Source of the DNA: Anaspis maculata
Taxonomy: Eukaryota; Arthropoda; Insecta; Coleoptera; Scraptiidae
NCBI GenBank assembly: GCA_949128115.1
Contig: OX421966.1
Coordinates: 51,519,416-51,583,415, forward strand
Length of the DNA stretch: 64,000 nt
Direction of reading: 5' to 3'
In this document: piece by piece, positions 43,326 to 54,344 of the stretch
Layout of the letters: each line of letters opens with the position of its first letter
Numbering within the stretch: the stretch's first letter is position 1
Program-made: the position numbers and the translations under genes
The notes under the pieces: model-generated
Told to the model about the DNA's origin: nothing
The model's database searches: none
Seen by the model: the letters and a program-made list of their open reading frames with translations, nothing else

Positions 43326-44341
43326 ACTCGAGTCCCCTGGCTCAACGACTATATAGGGGAGGAAGAGGAAACGATAAAAAAGCTCGCTCGCAGTTGTACT
43401 GCGAGTCATAATAATAAAAATTGAAAACATCTGTCATCATCGGGGGTGGCTCCTGGGGGCTCTGCTGCTCGGTTTGGCATTGTGGCATTTTGTTTTTTGA
43501 CGAAAATCGACGGGTGGTGGCCATGTTAGAAAACAATCGAGCACCGTGACTGCCACGACAGGTATAATAATTAATCAGAGCCGTGACATCCAGCGGTGAA
43601 GTGAAAGTCTCGTAATCTTCAATTTGCGGTGACCTCGGGATCCACACCCATGATGCCCTTTCTTTTGTTTGCTTGCGGTAACTGAGGCGACCCTTTCGCC
43701 TTCTCGATGTGTAACAATAAAGATTTTATGCATTTCCCGTAAATAGGTCATTAGTTGATATCACCAGTAGTTGAGATTCACCAAAAAAAAAGTGGAGGTG
43801 ATCTCTAGTCCCTACTCCATTCTACTCTTCAGTAGGATCTTCATTTGAAATCGTCAGTAAAGTAACCGAAATCGGCAGTAATAGCGACAATGGTAATAGC
43901 TAACTGAATTGAAATAGGTATAGAAACTTATTTAGTAAAGTAGGCCGTTATTGTAGGTACGATTTTTTTTAATCATCCAGCAAAACTTGTCGGTAATAGA
44001 AATCTAACTGCAAACATGAATTATAAATGGTGGTTGCAACGTGCCATTAACAGAATTTCCGATTTGAGTTGGCTTTGGAAACAAAATAATCATGAACAGA
44101 GCGATCGGCTAAATAACTGAATTGTTTCACCAAAGCCAACCCTATACCTACAGGGTGATTAAAAAAATGGCGGATTTCCTTTCGGGCATATTATAGTGGA
44201 CGTTAATGAAGCATGGGAGAAAAAAATTAATCGGCTTCGATTTGCAAGTTATTAACAAGAACACATCCGTCCAATCGGGCAGCATCGCATTAGTACCTAC
44301 CTGGCACCTTCAGATCGAAGAGGTACATTCATATACCGGTA
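43326..44341. other. No gene seen; one single-ended CAGGGTG motif
   Basis: Includes a CAGGGTGATTAAAAAAATGG string at 44151 preceded by CTA, with no inverted partner nearby, so it is probably a lone arm or decayed copy of the CAGGGTG family. A minus frame of 101 codons (43342-43647) has a proline-rich string but no domain. Confidence 0.45.
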
Positions 44342-46220
44342 CACTCAGAAAAATGTTTGGTAAATAAGTACCCAAAATGTGTTCAAATACTACCTTGTGT
44401 AGTGGTTGTATATGCATCCAATACTACACTTAGTTCTATTTACCACTACAAATTAGTAATAGCGATTATGATTGAGTGGACCAATGCAACACGGTTCAAA
44501 TGAACTAGTGGGTGTAGTGGTAAATTTCAACACTGGTGAATGGTTATGACTAACACAATTATTTGGTGACATTTATCATTAGTGAGTATGGTTCAGTGAA
44601 CTAATATTAACGGGTCAAATTAACTAGTACACGTAGTGGTAAAGTTTAACACTGATGATATATTATGATCAACTACATGACTGTCGAATTAGAGTCTTTC
44701 AAGCAAAGTTAGGACTTATCATGCCTTTTAGTAATTGGTAACACCACAGCAATGTTATTTTTGACCAATGCCTGTCTGGTATTACTAACTATAACTTAAT
44801 TTGTTTCACCTACTGGGTGCTACTGGTTAAATAGGAAGGTAGGAAGGTAAATAAAAAAAAAATTACAAAAATTATTGTACTTACTCAAAATCAAAAATAT
44901 CAACAAGATATTCACAAACATAAAGTATAACAATAAATACTGATAATACATAGACAAATGAATAAATAAATGAAATGCAATAGACTAGGTACAGGGTTGT
45001 CGTTGATTCTGAATAACCCGCTTTGTGCCGCTCAATGAGCCCCCAGTTATGAAGGTAATCATCCATTCTAAAATAAATAATGAAAAATATTCGTGTAAGT
45101 ATAAGCTTATGCAGTTGAAAGGCGAGTTTGCAGTTTTCCATGGTGACAGAGGCAGGAAGCAAAAAAAAAAGGTATGATTTGAAACTTTCGTAAATATCTA
45201 GAATAGGCTGAAATGAGCTACAAACACTACAAAAATGCCCATTAGGGTTTATGAGTAGAAAAAAGATGAGACATCTATCTTTCTTTCACGCACTCGTAAC
45301 GAGTCTGTTGCTAAAAAAGGACAAGTAGTAAGTAATTGCTTACGAGTGCGAGAAGGAAGGGAGGTGACGCATCCTCCATCCGAACTCAAAGGCCGTTTGT
45401 AGGTACATCATTTTTATAGAAAAAACTAGTAAAAAAACTACACATTTCGGCATTTCCACAACCAATGAAAGTAGTTAGAAACAGTTCTGAAGTGGAAAGG
45501 AATACCTATCTAGTTAAAATTTGGAATCCTAAATCCCAAAGTGCCTATTCTAGATAATTAGGTACATACCGGAACTTTTTTAAAACATCGGACCGCACAC
45601 ATCAAATTCATGCACTAGCAGTAATCAATATCAATAACCTTATGCAAAAATAACACCTCAAATATTATCTATGTAATTGTGAGTGTATAGGCACTTACCG
45701 TTATTCTGTTAACTTTTTCGCACCACCCCTTCTGTTGCCGGACAACTCACAACTCGCACTGATGAAGATCGTTAATGCGATTGATGAGAGACGGGGAGGG
45801 GTGTTAGGTGTTACTAAGAAAAAACACTAACACTGTATCGATGTCAGCAACCATAACTGTGTATAATCAAACACTTGTAGTGGTAAATCTCACCAATCTT
45901 AAGTAGTCTAATACGCCTCGAAACTAACATGTTGGATTCAACTTAAAACACCGGGTGGAACCTAACACTGTAGTGGTATGTTTCAATACCACAACAATAG
46001 TTTCGTATACTTTGTATTGATGGAGTAGATTCAACATTAAAATGTGTGATATACACTAGTAATAATTGTGGTGGGCTATACTTCCTCCTGTTTACTAATT
46101 TGTAGTAGTTATTCGAACGTTTGGTAGTTTTAGTGAACAATTGAAATTTGTAGTACTGATGAACAAAATCTGCATTAACACTACAGGTGGTAAAAAACTC
46201 ACTTGCTAATTTTCTCAGTG
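44342..46220. mobile_element. Non-autonomous TIR element with TAGTGGTAA subterminal repeats (copy 2)
   Basis: Ends CACTCAGAAAAAT and ATTTTCTCAGTG form a short TIR. Both end zones carry repeats of GTAGTGGTAAA followed by TTTAACACT or similar (for example 44515-44538, 44634-44657, 45876-45895, 45964-45985). The same ends and motif occur at 10628-12393, so this is a second family member. The interior (44700-45850) has a 93-codon minus frame (44881-45162) with a hydrophobic tail and no recognised domain, and a short hairpin around CTCGTAACGAG near 45295. Flanks read GTA/TAC but a true target duplication is unclear. Confidence 0.65.
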
Positions 46221-46827
46221 TACATTACAGTAGCATTATTGTATTGTTACCCTGGAAACTCCTTATAGAACCTGCCAGACCATATACCAAACATATTTGC
46301 CAAATGTATTTTCACAGCACCTTTGAGGTGAAAGACGAAATTTAAAAATACGACAATCGCAGAGAAATTTGGCAAGGACAATGAGCCATTCTCTACCTGT
46401 ATAGGATTTTGTGATACCATTATGAATTGAAAACTAATTACAGATTGAAATTAAAACTGTAAAGAAGTTTTGAGGCGTGAGCCGCGTGAGCATCCCAGTC
46501 TTGAGTGTCACACTTTTTTGTTTGGTGCGAGCACCATCAGTACCTTTTCATCTGGTGTGCAGCCTCATTTGGCCCCCGGAAGTCTTTGAGTGCCATTTTT
46601 GCTCAATGCGGGTGGTATAGTGTCTTCTTTGGTGGTATGGAGCCCTTTATGGCTTCTAAGAGTCTCTAGGTGTGATATCTGTCCACTGGGGGTAACAGAG
46701 TTGTCTTCTGTGATCAAAAGCCCTATATTTGACCCCGGGAATCTTTTATTTCCGGGACGATTCTTCCGGCGACGTTCTCTCCTGAGGGCGTTTTTGCTGA
46801 AGACCAATTTTCGGGAGAGGTGTTCCA
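46221..46827. other. No gene seen
   Basis: A segment with several GGTGTG(A/C)AGC/CTTT-type near-repeats at 46530-46800 (units of roughly 75-80 bp, each with TCT-T(T/A)GTG or AGAGTCTCTAGGTG-like cores), suggesting decayed tandem repetition. Opposite frames 46565-46828 and 46590-46964 overlap and are not credible. Confidence 0.4.
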
Positions 46828-47716
46828 ATCGAGGGGGACATCCAAAACATATAAATATTTCATTGGCAAATTTTCATTTTCAGCCCCCTCGCCCCCACTC
46901 ACCCGAACTCGAAATTTCAAATGACACTTCCTACCCTGCGATACATCAAATTGAAGAGAATTAAATTCCCTTTCTGAAAAAAATATTTTGAAATTTTTTA
47001 ATCCCACCCCACTTCCTCCCTAAAAATTCTCTGAGTGTCCCATTTTATATTCTGGACTCCCATATTCTCCTTAATTTAGTCAGCGTCATCCTAAAAAGTA
47101 TCGAAGAAGAAAATTTTCGGCGGAAAAAGTGCAACCCAAATTCACCCCTTTGCTCTCCACCACCTCAACTCCAAAGTTTAACAAAACATCACCTACTTCG
47201 TGATATTTCAAATTGCAGGAAATTAAATTCTCTTTTTGCAAACAGTTTTTTTGAATTTTCAATCCCTCCTCCATTAAATTGGACATTAGGATTGTTTGAG
47301 GTTTTAAAAATTTTGTTCAGTGAGAGAATTTAATTTCTTCAAATTTGATGTGTCACAAAGTAAGTTTTGTTATTTGTTATTTTAGATTTTTATGGTGAGG
47401 TGGGGGAAGCGGAGGGGTGAACTTGGGTGATGCTTTTTCCACAGAAAATTTTATCCTTCGATGCTGTGCAGGATGACGTTAACTGTACTGAAGAGAATTA
47501 AGAGGTCAAGAATATTACATTGGAAACTCAGACAATTTTAGAAAGGGTTGGAAGCTATAGAAATATTTTATTCAGAAAGAGAATTTATTTCTCTTTAATT
47601 TGATGTATAGCAAGGTGGGTGGTGTCATTTAAAACTTCGAAGTTGGGGTGGGTGAGGGTGAGGGTGAGGGGGCTAAAGATAGAAATTCGCCAATGTATGT
47701 TTCAGATGTCCCCCTT
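46828..47716. mobile_element. G-rich foldback family, palindromic copy
   Basis: The left arm (46828-47250) and right arm (47310-47716) mirror each other. GAGGGGGACATCC pairs with GATGTCCCCCTT, CCCCCTCGCCCCCACTCACC with GGGTGAGGGTGAGGGTGAGG-like sequence, and TCAGCGTCATCC with GGATGACGTTAAC. A short loop lies near 47275. The same sequence recurs at 48475-48648 (right-arm type) and 61523-62500 (left-arm type, interrupted), defining a dispersed family. Confidence 0.8.
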
Positions 47717-48474
47717 GGTATAAAAATCGACCTGTCCGAGCTTTTTCCAAAAAATAAGGTGAAATGCCCGAAAACCCCTCTGTTCTGTTTTCGTTGGGCC
47801 ACCCTGTATATTCTTCTGTGCCTAATAATGTTAATAGAGGTTATCCAAAAGTCCTGCATAATTTCTTACAACTTTATTTATGGAATCTTCAACTTTCGTC
47901 GAACTGGAAGAGCTTTAACGGAGTCCAGCAGCTTCGTTTATGCATCCGGTAGGCCATCGAGCAGCAGGCTTGTATTGTAGAGGCTTGTACAGGCTTGTGG
48001 CTTGAGGATGGAGTTGGATTGGTGGAACTACGCGTCGCGGAATCAATCCCAGCGGTCATATTCCTGATCAGAAACAGAAATATGCCATCCAGAGTTCTTT
48101 CGAAAGCTACAGGGAGGCACTATAAATTGACCATGAAAACATTTTCTGACCTCATAAATAGTTTTTTCGTTTCAGTTTTTTTTTTGGGGGGATTTTGTGA
48201 AGACTCATGATCAATTCATAGTTCCCTGATAGCTTTCGAGAAAGACCTTCAAAATTTTCATGTTAAAAATTAAATTTGTTGTTTTATTTCTGTCCTTGTT
48301 TGGATTGATGTAGAAGGAAAATCTTGAGGTTTAGGACGAATCAGTGGTTTCAAATTTCTTTTCTGGCAACGTTTCGACGTAATTTACGTCTTCGTCGGGC
48401 CTGTATATTAAAAATTAGGTAGGTTGAAAAATTATTTTAAAATTATTTTTCAATTTAGTTAAAAATTGAAAAAT
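47717..48474. other. No gene seen
   Basis: Begins with the continuation GACCTGTCCGAGC of the foldback family and a CACCCTGTATA string (47800-47806). The remainder is AT-rich. A frame at 47648-47980 is generated partly by the GGTGAG repeats and is not credible. Confidence 0.4.
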
Positions 48475-48648
48475 ATTTTTCTTCAGAAAGAGAATTCAAT
48501 TCCCTTTGAATTGTTGTATCACAAAGTAGGTGGTGTCATTTGAAATTTCAAAGTTGGCGTGGGTGGGGGCGAGGGGGCCGAAGATAGAGATTTGCCCATG
48601 TATGTTTCAGATGTTCCCCTCGATATAAAAATCGACCTGTTTTTGCTC
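48475..48648. repeat. G-rich foldback family, single-arm copy
   Basis: CTTCAGAAAGAGAATTCAAT through GGGGGCGAGGGGGCCGAAGA to GATGTTCCCCTCGATATAAA follows the right arm at 47575-47716. It extends to TCGACCTGTTTTTGCTCG, whose complement starts the copy at 61523. Confidence 0.75.
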
Positions 48649-50689
48649 GAAGACATCTTCACTAGGAACCGGTAAATATTGCAGGTGGATAGTTTTCAAA
48701 TACCCGGTAGTGTCCAGCTCCGAATTGTCCGCACGACAGATTGTCCCCGCGACGAGTTGTCCAGCATCAATGTGTCGAAATTGTCAACTTGACGAATTGT
48801 CCTAGCAGCCTAGCAACCTCACCCTCCGATGTAATGGCTACTACCTATACATGCAATCGCCCTATTAGATTCACAATCTGCAATTTAGCTCACCCTGTAG
48901 AACAGGTAGATTATTTTACGTAATTGCAGTCCAGAACTTTATACGAAGCACTTACATTACTACTTGTTCGTTTTTCTTCATTATCGTTATTATTATTCAG
49001 GAAATGTGAACTGCACTCAACTGTAAAGAAGCATGCTATTCGAAAAGTCTTCGAGAATGATTAATGCGAAACAAATGTGAACGACGGCATGGAACACCTG
49101 TTCCGAACTTATTATTCGAAAATATTATCTCACCCCTTCAAAGTAGGTTTGTGTTGATTAGAACTTGTCAACGACATTTTTTCTAAATCTATTTCCTGTT
49201 TCTATTTTGGTGAAAAAAGTAATTATAATTCTTGTTTTGCTCAAGTATTTTCAGAGTGTGTGTACGTATATTGTATAAGTATTCAAATAATGGAAACTGT
49301 AGCAAAAAAAGCGAAGAAAAATGTATGAATTATTGCGTCCTTGCCTCTCGCCAAGAATTTGGCAAACAAATCGAAAAACGCAAGGGGGTTCGCGGGGGGG
49401 CTGCACCTAAAAACGTGTCGAAATTATTTTCGCCACATTATTGACGTCCACACACATCTTCCGATTCGCGTGCACCACACAAATTTTGATAAATAATTAC
49501 TACTTATTATTATTACTGCAATAATACACACATCAAATATACAATGTTTGTTTCTAATTTTGTTCTATTTATAAGTTGCGTCAAAGCGAGAGAAAAGAAA
49601 AACATGTCGGACGCATTAGCATACAAATGATAATTTTATGTGTCACACATTTACTCTACAACAAATAAATCGCATAAATTCCAATTAATTATGCCGAATC
49701 GGTGTCGAGAACCAGATCGATCCGGTTATTCTTCGCCGGGTGAAATGATAAATTTGTATCAGATGCAAATAATTATTGTAAATGCTGGTGCTCGCCTTGG
49801 GAAGCTGGCTGGCTGCGGCGCTAGATTGGACTTTTTCAAAAATGCGAGAAAACTGCGAAAGGTTAGTAATTGTTTATATCGAGGGTCGAACTTTGCATAA
49901 TTCACAACATATCGATAAACATTGAATATCGCAAGAAAATTGGTATAAAAAACTGGCTCTGATAGTTTAACGTTGAATTACACCAGCAAACCAGTAGTTA
50001 TTTGTGCAACCTATGTGTCTGAAGCCATCAGAAGCTAAGCGAAGCAGCCAAGAGCTGGAGAAAACAAATCATCTGCATTATTCATAGTCGTTGCTCGAGG
50101 TCCACATTGTACTTGAGTTTATTATCACCAGCATAAATGTATATATTGCAATTTGGAAGTTCACCTCAAGTGTTCCTTGTCGACGAGTGAAATCCTTTTC
50201 AACCTCAAGTATCACTTGCACCAAACGAAAAAGTCACTCAAAGACTCCCGGATGGGCAAATAGGGCTCCTGGTCAACAGAGACCATTCTGGTGCTCTAGT
50301 TAGATAAACAAAAGAGACACACAAGAGCCCCAAGTACCTACTTGAAGCTCCACACCATCGAAGACGGCACCGGTACTCGCATAACACAGAAAAGCCTCAA
50401 AGACTCCGGAAGCTAAGTATAGGGGTTATACTAACATATAAAAAGACTTTGGTGCCCCCACTATAAACAGAAATGATACCCAACTCCTGGGTCTGGTGAT
50501 CAAAGAAGGCTTCATTCATTTCTACTTGACACGTTCCACACCCTGAGAAAGACATACACAATATTTTGACAGATTCATCAAGATGGGCAAAAAAATTATT
50601 CTCTTCTATTCTATCTGTCTTTGAAAAGTGAATCTAATGAATGAGTCGATTACCTAATGTGACATAAAAAACATGAAACACTGAAACAC
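48649..50689. other. Interval without recognised genes
   Basis: Contains an isolated CACCCTGTAG string at 48891. 49000-50000 is strongly AT-rich and looks single-copy. Short frames (49232-49444, 49640-49900, 50091-50303) have no domain. I see no structured repeat. Confidence 0.45.
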
Positions 50690-51060
50690 ATCAGAAAAAT
50701 GGTTCGTTCAAGCGAAGCCATGTTAAATGGAGCAATCGGAATGATTCAAGGGGAAATGTCACAAAGAACAAAGAAGAACTGCACAGGTGAACAGCTAACA
50801 AAAATCAGAATGAATTTTTTCAAAATAAACCGATATGTAGAATGGTTTGGCCGGCCTTGTCCCCAGACTTGAAACCTAATCGAAAATGTGTGAGATGCGT
50901 TCCAACGAAGACGAAGCTGCCGGTTTAAATTGCAACACGAGAAGAATAAGGAAATGCCTTTGTCAAGGTATGGACGCAAATTCCAGAAGATTTAGTTAAT
51001 AATCTCATAAGCATGCCTAGGAGCTGCGAAGAAGCTGTGCGAGCCAGGGAGGTTCAACTC
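50690..51060 (+). pseudogene. Tc1-like transposase, C-terminal remnant
   Basis: Conceptual reading with frameshifts and a stop gives WPALSPDLKP at 50850-50879, then in the next frame IENV, a TGA stop, DAFQRRR, and later VWTQIPEDLVNNLISMPRSC. This is the order of the Tc1 DDE region (W-P-x-S-P-D-L-N-P-I-E-N-x-W, carrying the last catalytic acidic residue) followed by the helical C terminus (W-x-x-I-P-x-x-x-x-x-x-L-I-x-S-M-P-R-R). In Tc1 transposases this domain cuts and joins DNA at TA sites. The upstream catalytic parts are not recognisable. The copy is dead. Confidence 0.75.
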
Positions 51061-51660
51061 ACTCTTAGAATAACTTCTTACGTTGTTTGTCGTTCATTTT
51101 GTTAATAATTATTCAAAAACATGTTATATGTCCTAATTTCTTTTTTTTTACACTTTCAAAAAAAATAATCATTTCAGTTACTATGCAAAATCGAGCAATA
51201 AACGAGTTCCTCGTACCATAGGCTACTTCACAAAAATGAAATTGGAAACTACAGGATGGTCGGAAAAGTTCCTCCACTAGAGCAAAAATTAGCAAAACGG
51301 CAAGGCTTTCTCCATCGCCCCGTATGGAACATATTTTGGACATGATCAGCAGAAAAAGCTACAGTTTCTGAAAAAAAGGAGTTGATCTTTAATTATGTGC
51401 AAGCTATTTCACAATCCGATAATTGTCAATCAACTTACAGCTATTAGAAGTTTGACCAGTGACCAGTGTAGAGTCGATTGAAAGTTTGTATGTTTGTAGA
51501 TTTACCCTATCACTAAGGGTCTCTGCAGCATCCTGGTTGGTTTTTGAAAAAAGTACAAGGCCGAACTCAAAATTTCGTTTGATTGAGTTTTGTTAAAAAA
51601 GCCATTTTGTAGACACTTTGTTCCAAAATCTGATGGCGCAGTCGGAAACTATATGCCGTT
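51061..51660. other. No gene seen
   Basis: AT-rich sequence after the Tc1 remnant. A 76-codon minus frame (51113-51343) lacks domains. No repeat was noticed. Confidence 0.4.
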
Positions 51661-51848
51661 CACGTTTTAAATTCAGCAGAATGACTTTTTGGGGCAAAAA
51701 GAAAGTGACAAGCTGGGGAGCTACGGCTATGGCTGATGGCACCTGCAAAGTTTTTGAGCGAAACTATCAGCGGCCATCAGCCGAATTCTTCCAGCGCTTC
51801 TGTTTGTCACTTTAATTTTGCTCCAAAAAGTCAATCTACTGAAAATAA
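51661..51848. repeat. Small diverged foldback
   Basis: TTTAAATTCAGCAGAATGAC with TTTTTGGGGCAAAAAGAAAGTGACAA (51666-51711) is mirrored by TTGTCACTTTAATTTTGCTCC with AAAAAGTCAATCTACTGAAAATAA (51806-51850). Inner GGCTGATGGCACC pairs with GCGGCCATCAGCC. Loop near 51745. Frames 51618-51815 and 51727-52167 are shadows. Confidence 0.6.
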
Positions 51849-53515
51849 GAAGTGAACAGGATGTGAATGCTACAAAAAAAAAGCTTTTTAAATTGTTCGG
51901 CGCACTCTTCAGATGATTCAAAGAAGCAATTAGTAGGTACCTAACTGGAATTTTGCAGGAATATTTCCAAAAATTTAAACTTAAATCAGTAATTCTGTCT
52001 GTCAAATGTCTGTCTGTAGGTGGTTGGGTGGGGCTGTGTATGTGTGTGTGTATGTCTGAACTCTCACGATAACTGCCGAACCGTTGACCTGATCGACTTG
52101 AAATCTGGTATGCGGACATTGTTGGTCCGTGGAATGAGCTCATTAATTTTTGGTTTTTGGCTGTCATCTGTCAAACAGAACTGTCACAATCTGCAAATAT
52201 CAGAAGCTATATCCCATGGAACTTAACTTGCTGTATGTCATTTGAAAGCCCATGAAAAACTGTATTCAGAACAGTTAAAAGTATTGCCCTATCTGCATCT
52301 GTCAAATAATTGAAAAAAAAGAGACAAATTTCAAAATTTTACGATTTAATCATTCAACATCTATCCGATCAATTGGGACCAAATTTGGCAAGAAGCAACA
52401 CAACAGAAGAGTCAAATGAGGTCTGCAGTTGTAATTTTCCACTATTTTCCAGTCGAACGTTATGAATTTCCAAAATGTCTCCTAGCCGTTGCCACCAAGA
52501 GGGCCTCTTGCCTGTATTTTGGCCAGGACGACTCGCTTTGAATGCAGGACTCCACTCAAAAATTCATTCCTGCTCGGGGATCGACTTTTTCTGAAAAATT
52601 CTAACTGATATCGAAAGAAGATTGAATTGGGCATCATCATGTAGAACCGTTTTCAAAATCGGCACGGTTCCGGTTTTCCGGCGGAAATTTTTTCAAAAAT
52701 AAAATTTGCATATTCCGTAAATTTGAAAAAAACTGCAGTGCAAACTTCGACATGCGGTGAGCTCCATGAAATATTCATTTTAGGTTCAGACATGCATGGA
52801 ATCTATGATGGAATGAAAATTGGAGAGAAGATTGAATTAATTTTTGGAGGAAAAACTTTTGAATGATCGAAAAATAAGTAGATTGTGATGAAAAATTAAC
52901 TCCGGAAAAACAAAATAACGGAGATAAGCCCTTCGGATTTTGGCTAGAATATCAGTTATCATTACTTTGAAACCGTGGCTGTGAGACAGAATTACGAGTA
53001 CCTATACATAACGTGGTGGAGTGAGATAGGTGGAAACACTTTGGACTCACTAGGTGGGTTTATTCGTGCCCCAAGAAATGTAAAAAAATCATACCCTTGC
53101 ATTGTGGCTGGTATATTGCAAAAATTCTATTTTTATTTTCTAAAATCTTGAGAAATTCAAAATCTTACACGTATCATGCTCTTTCTAATGGTATTTTAGA
53201 AAGACTGTTTTCATCACTTTCTATTCATTGGTTTTTTCGAGTTAGGAGTGCAAAATTTCCGCTGATTGTAAGTTAGAAAAGTACAATCTTGAGAAGAGAG
53301 TTCCGAAATAACCTCAGTGCCTGGAAACCGAATTCGCTTGGAAAAAACATTCAGGGAGAGAGGCTTTTCGCTCTGTAGTTTCTGCTTCACTGATGTGGGA
53401 GGTTCAATGCTAAAATGTGTTCAAAGTTTAATATGTATAAAAATTGTTCATTAATTTTTTTTCTTTTCACTAAAGAGAGTGTCTCCAGTATTCTCGCGTG
53501 ATCAACCTGTATATA
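51849..53515. other. Interval without recognised genes
   Basis: A (TG)n-like TGTATGTGTGTGTGTATG lies at about 52035-52052, next to a degenerate GTCTGTC repeat (51995-52020). The rest, 52300-53500, is unstructured AT-rich sequence in which I see neither genes nor inverted repeats. It ends at the TA that flanks the next TIR unit. Confidence 0.45.
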
Positions 53516-53664
53516 CCGGGTGGGCCATAAAAAACCGTGCTCCGAATTTTTCCTTCTAAAATTTTTATCCCCACAGCGATTTTATCGAACTTTTCAGCAT
53601 TTTTTTTTTATTGAACCCATGATTTTGTTCAATCTGTTCTGCATTTTCTAGAACAAGAAGTACT

Positions 53665-54340
53665 TCATCTGATAAATAAATAAATAAATGAAAAAACTAA
53701 AATGAAATTAAATATCTTGCGAGATGCTTCTCCATTGAGAAGGGTCTCCTTCATCGTTTTATATAATTGTCTGACAACATGGAATTTAATTTACACCTCA
53801 GTCAAAACGGGTGGGTAAGTCGTTAGGTTTGAAACGTTTAAGTCTACGCACTTCACCATAGTTATTCCACAAATCACTCGCGAGTCTGTTTGGGTCTTCA
53901 CTTAACCTTTCGCAGTATTTTTCACTATATCGAGCAATCTCGTCTCTGATTGAGGGAATCTGCAGATCTTTCTCGATGATGGAATTCGGAACATACCACG
54001 GGGCATCAACTACTGCGCGCAGGACCTTGTTCTGGAAACGTTGGAGTATGTCGAGATTAGAACTGCAAGCCGTCCCCCACAGTTGTATTCCATATGTCCA
54101 AACTAGTTTCAAAATGGCTTTATAAACTAGAAGTTTGTTGTCAAGGGATAGTTGGGATCTTCGACCGATCATCCAATACAGTTTCCTTAGTTTTAGTCCA
54201 AGCTGCTTCCTCTTCGTGAAGATGTGTTTTCGCCACGTTAAGCGTCTGTCTAGATGCATGCCTAGGTATCTTGCTTCTTCAGCTTGATGTAGTTTTTGAT
54301 TGTTCATTGACACAGGTGGCAGGAGCATTGAATAGCCAAT
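53665..54340 (-). mobile_element. Jockey-like LINE, 3' fragment
   Basis: A 5'-truncated copy on the minus strand. The 176-codon frame 53798-54328 is the ORF2 C terminus, followed by a 3' region that ends in ATTTATTTATTTATTTAT units (about 53678-53695). Truncation lies close to 54340, where sequence changes to the 3' end of the neighbouring endonuclease LINE. It was therefore probably inserted into or next to that element's 3' end. Confidence 0.75.
53798..54328 (-). pseudogene. ORF2 C-terminal end of a jockey-type LINE (5'-partial)
   Basis: A 176-codon open frame; sequence before the first ATG stays open to the truncation. Motifs ARYLGMHLDRRLTWRKHI (about residues 19-36), LYWMIGRRSQLSLDNKLLVY (about 50-69), WTYGIQLWGTACSSN (about 77-91) and LRAVVDAPWYVPN (about 107-119) are characteristic of the region after RT in jockey-clade insect LINEs. 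RT catalytic residues and the endonuclease lie upstream and are missing, so this is a non-functional remnant without internal stops. Confidence 0.85.
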
Positions 54341-54344
54341 CGCA

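Noticed and set aside
40101..43411. Several 60-135-codon frames that resemble each other across the window
   Set aside because: They are mirror copies of each other in the two arms of the 40287-43325 palindrome and change only by arm divergence, so they are not independent genes.
47648..47980. 110-codon frame starting MGEGEGEGAKD
   Set aside because: The start is produced by GGTGAG repeats in the foldback arm and there is no domain downstream.
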